From positions 1-21,914 of the forward strand of contig DASWMP010000137.1 in assembly GCA_036399695.1 (NCBI GenBank): a stretch of DNA of 21,914 nt. The letters are read 5' to 3'. Positions within the stretch are counted from its first letter, which is position 1. The number at the start of each line of letters is the position of its first letter. Positions 21,733 through 21,914 of this stretch are shown here, piece by piece. Under the pieces are notes generated by a model. The model saw nothing but the letters and a program-made list of their open reading frames with translations. It had not been told where the DNA came from and searched no databases. The position numbers and the translations under genes are program-made. Source of the stretch: DASVEE01 sp036399695. Its GTDB lineage: Bacteria > Acidobacteriota > Thermoanaerobaculia > Gp7-AA8.

Positions 21733-21914
21733 CTGCGGCTGCAATCTTATCGCGATGGGAGGATGGGGCCGCTGATCTCGGAGTGCGGTGGCGAAAGGAG
21801 GGTGTCTCAAAACGGAGCGCACACACTCTGATGGCCTGATTAGAAACCGGCGCCTGCGGGCGCAGACAGACAAGAGTGTCTGTCCCACATTGAATGCCAG
21901 CGTGCCCGCGGGTG
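21733..21914. other. Upstream region of cheA, no gene recognised
   Basis: 182 bases to the window edge. It holds the GGACAGACA-family hairpin (21863-21890) and a GC hairpin around 21850-21865. A TAAGAT on the minus strand about 15-20 bases before the cheA ATG is a weak -10 candidate without a matching -35. It should contain the cluster's promoter unless transcription enters from outside the window. Confidence 0.45.
21863..21890. repeat. GGACAGACA-family hairpin, single copy
   Basis: GACAGACA (21865-21872), loop AGAG, TGTCTGTC (21877-21884), followed by CCACAT. In the reverse direction it reads ATGTGGGACAGACACTCTTG, the same element as both copies at 11538-11607 with one changed loop base. 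It lies about 130 bases upstream of the cheA start. Confidence 0.85.

Overview
All recognisable genes in this window lie on the minus strand, so transcription runs from high to low coordinates. The DNA is GC-rich. The gene content (a b6-type split cytochrome b with a very large multihaem cytochrome, HEAT-repeat proteins, a chemosensory cluster) and the dispersed hairpin family whose chance translation reads 'GQTLLSV' or 'DRQECLS' suggest an uncultured-type acidobacterial relative. That placement is inference; there is no rRNA or marker gene here to confirm it.

Region 1 (21732 down to about 10257) is a chemosensory cluster. In transcription order it holds cheA, an ExeA/GspA-type AAA ATPase whose end overlaps the start of cheW, cheW, a zinc-ribbon plus degenerate-receiver protein, a 741-residue HEAT-repeat protein, cheR, a secreted SGNH hydrolase, cheB, a coiled-coil/GAF protein and a CheY-like single-domain receiver. 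No MCP receptor is visible. The ATPase, HEAT and pseudo-receiver parts make it unlike a textbook flagellar Che operon. The CheY gene overlaps a membrane glycosyltransferase-like gene (8926-10257), which links the cluster to region 2.

Region 2 (8916 down to 1) is respiratory. It holds a four-cluster ferredoxin, a membrane-anchored HEAT protein, then (behind a good sigma70-like promoter at 7356-7384) a Rieske protein, a cytochrome b6-like N-terminal subunit with the extra cysteine known to bind haem c_i/c_n, a fused C-terminal cytochrome b subunit, an eight-haem cytochrome c with a long coiled coil, a cupredoxin-like lipoprotein, and the first 59 codons of cytochrome oxidase subunit I. Together these describe a quinol-oxidising Rieske/cytochrome b complex passing electrons through c-haems and copper to a terminal oxidase.

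The most striking structure is in the gaps. Seven intergenic spaces contain a pair of arms, each built from 3-5 imperfect tandem copies of a 7-base word, the second arm carrying the reverse complement of the first arm's word. Six different word families occur, yet the 7-base period and inverted layout are constant. Several fill the gap from stop codon to start codon and leave the next gene without a Shine-Dalgarno sequence. A separate 9-base word family is inserted in frame in two unrelated proteins (cheW and the glycosyltransferase) as Ser-His-X repeats, and a third family (GGACAGACA hairpins) occurs beside cheB and upstream of cheA. No gap exceeds 300 bases.
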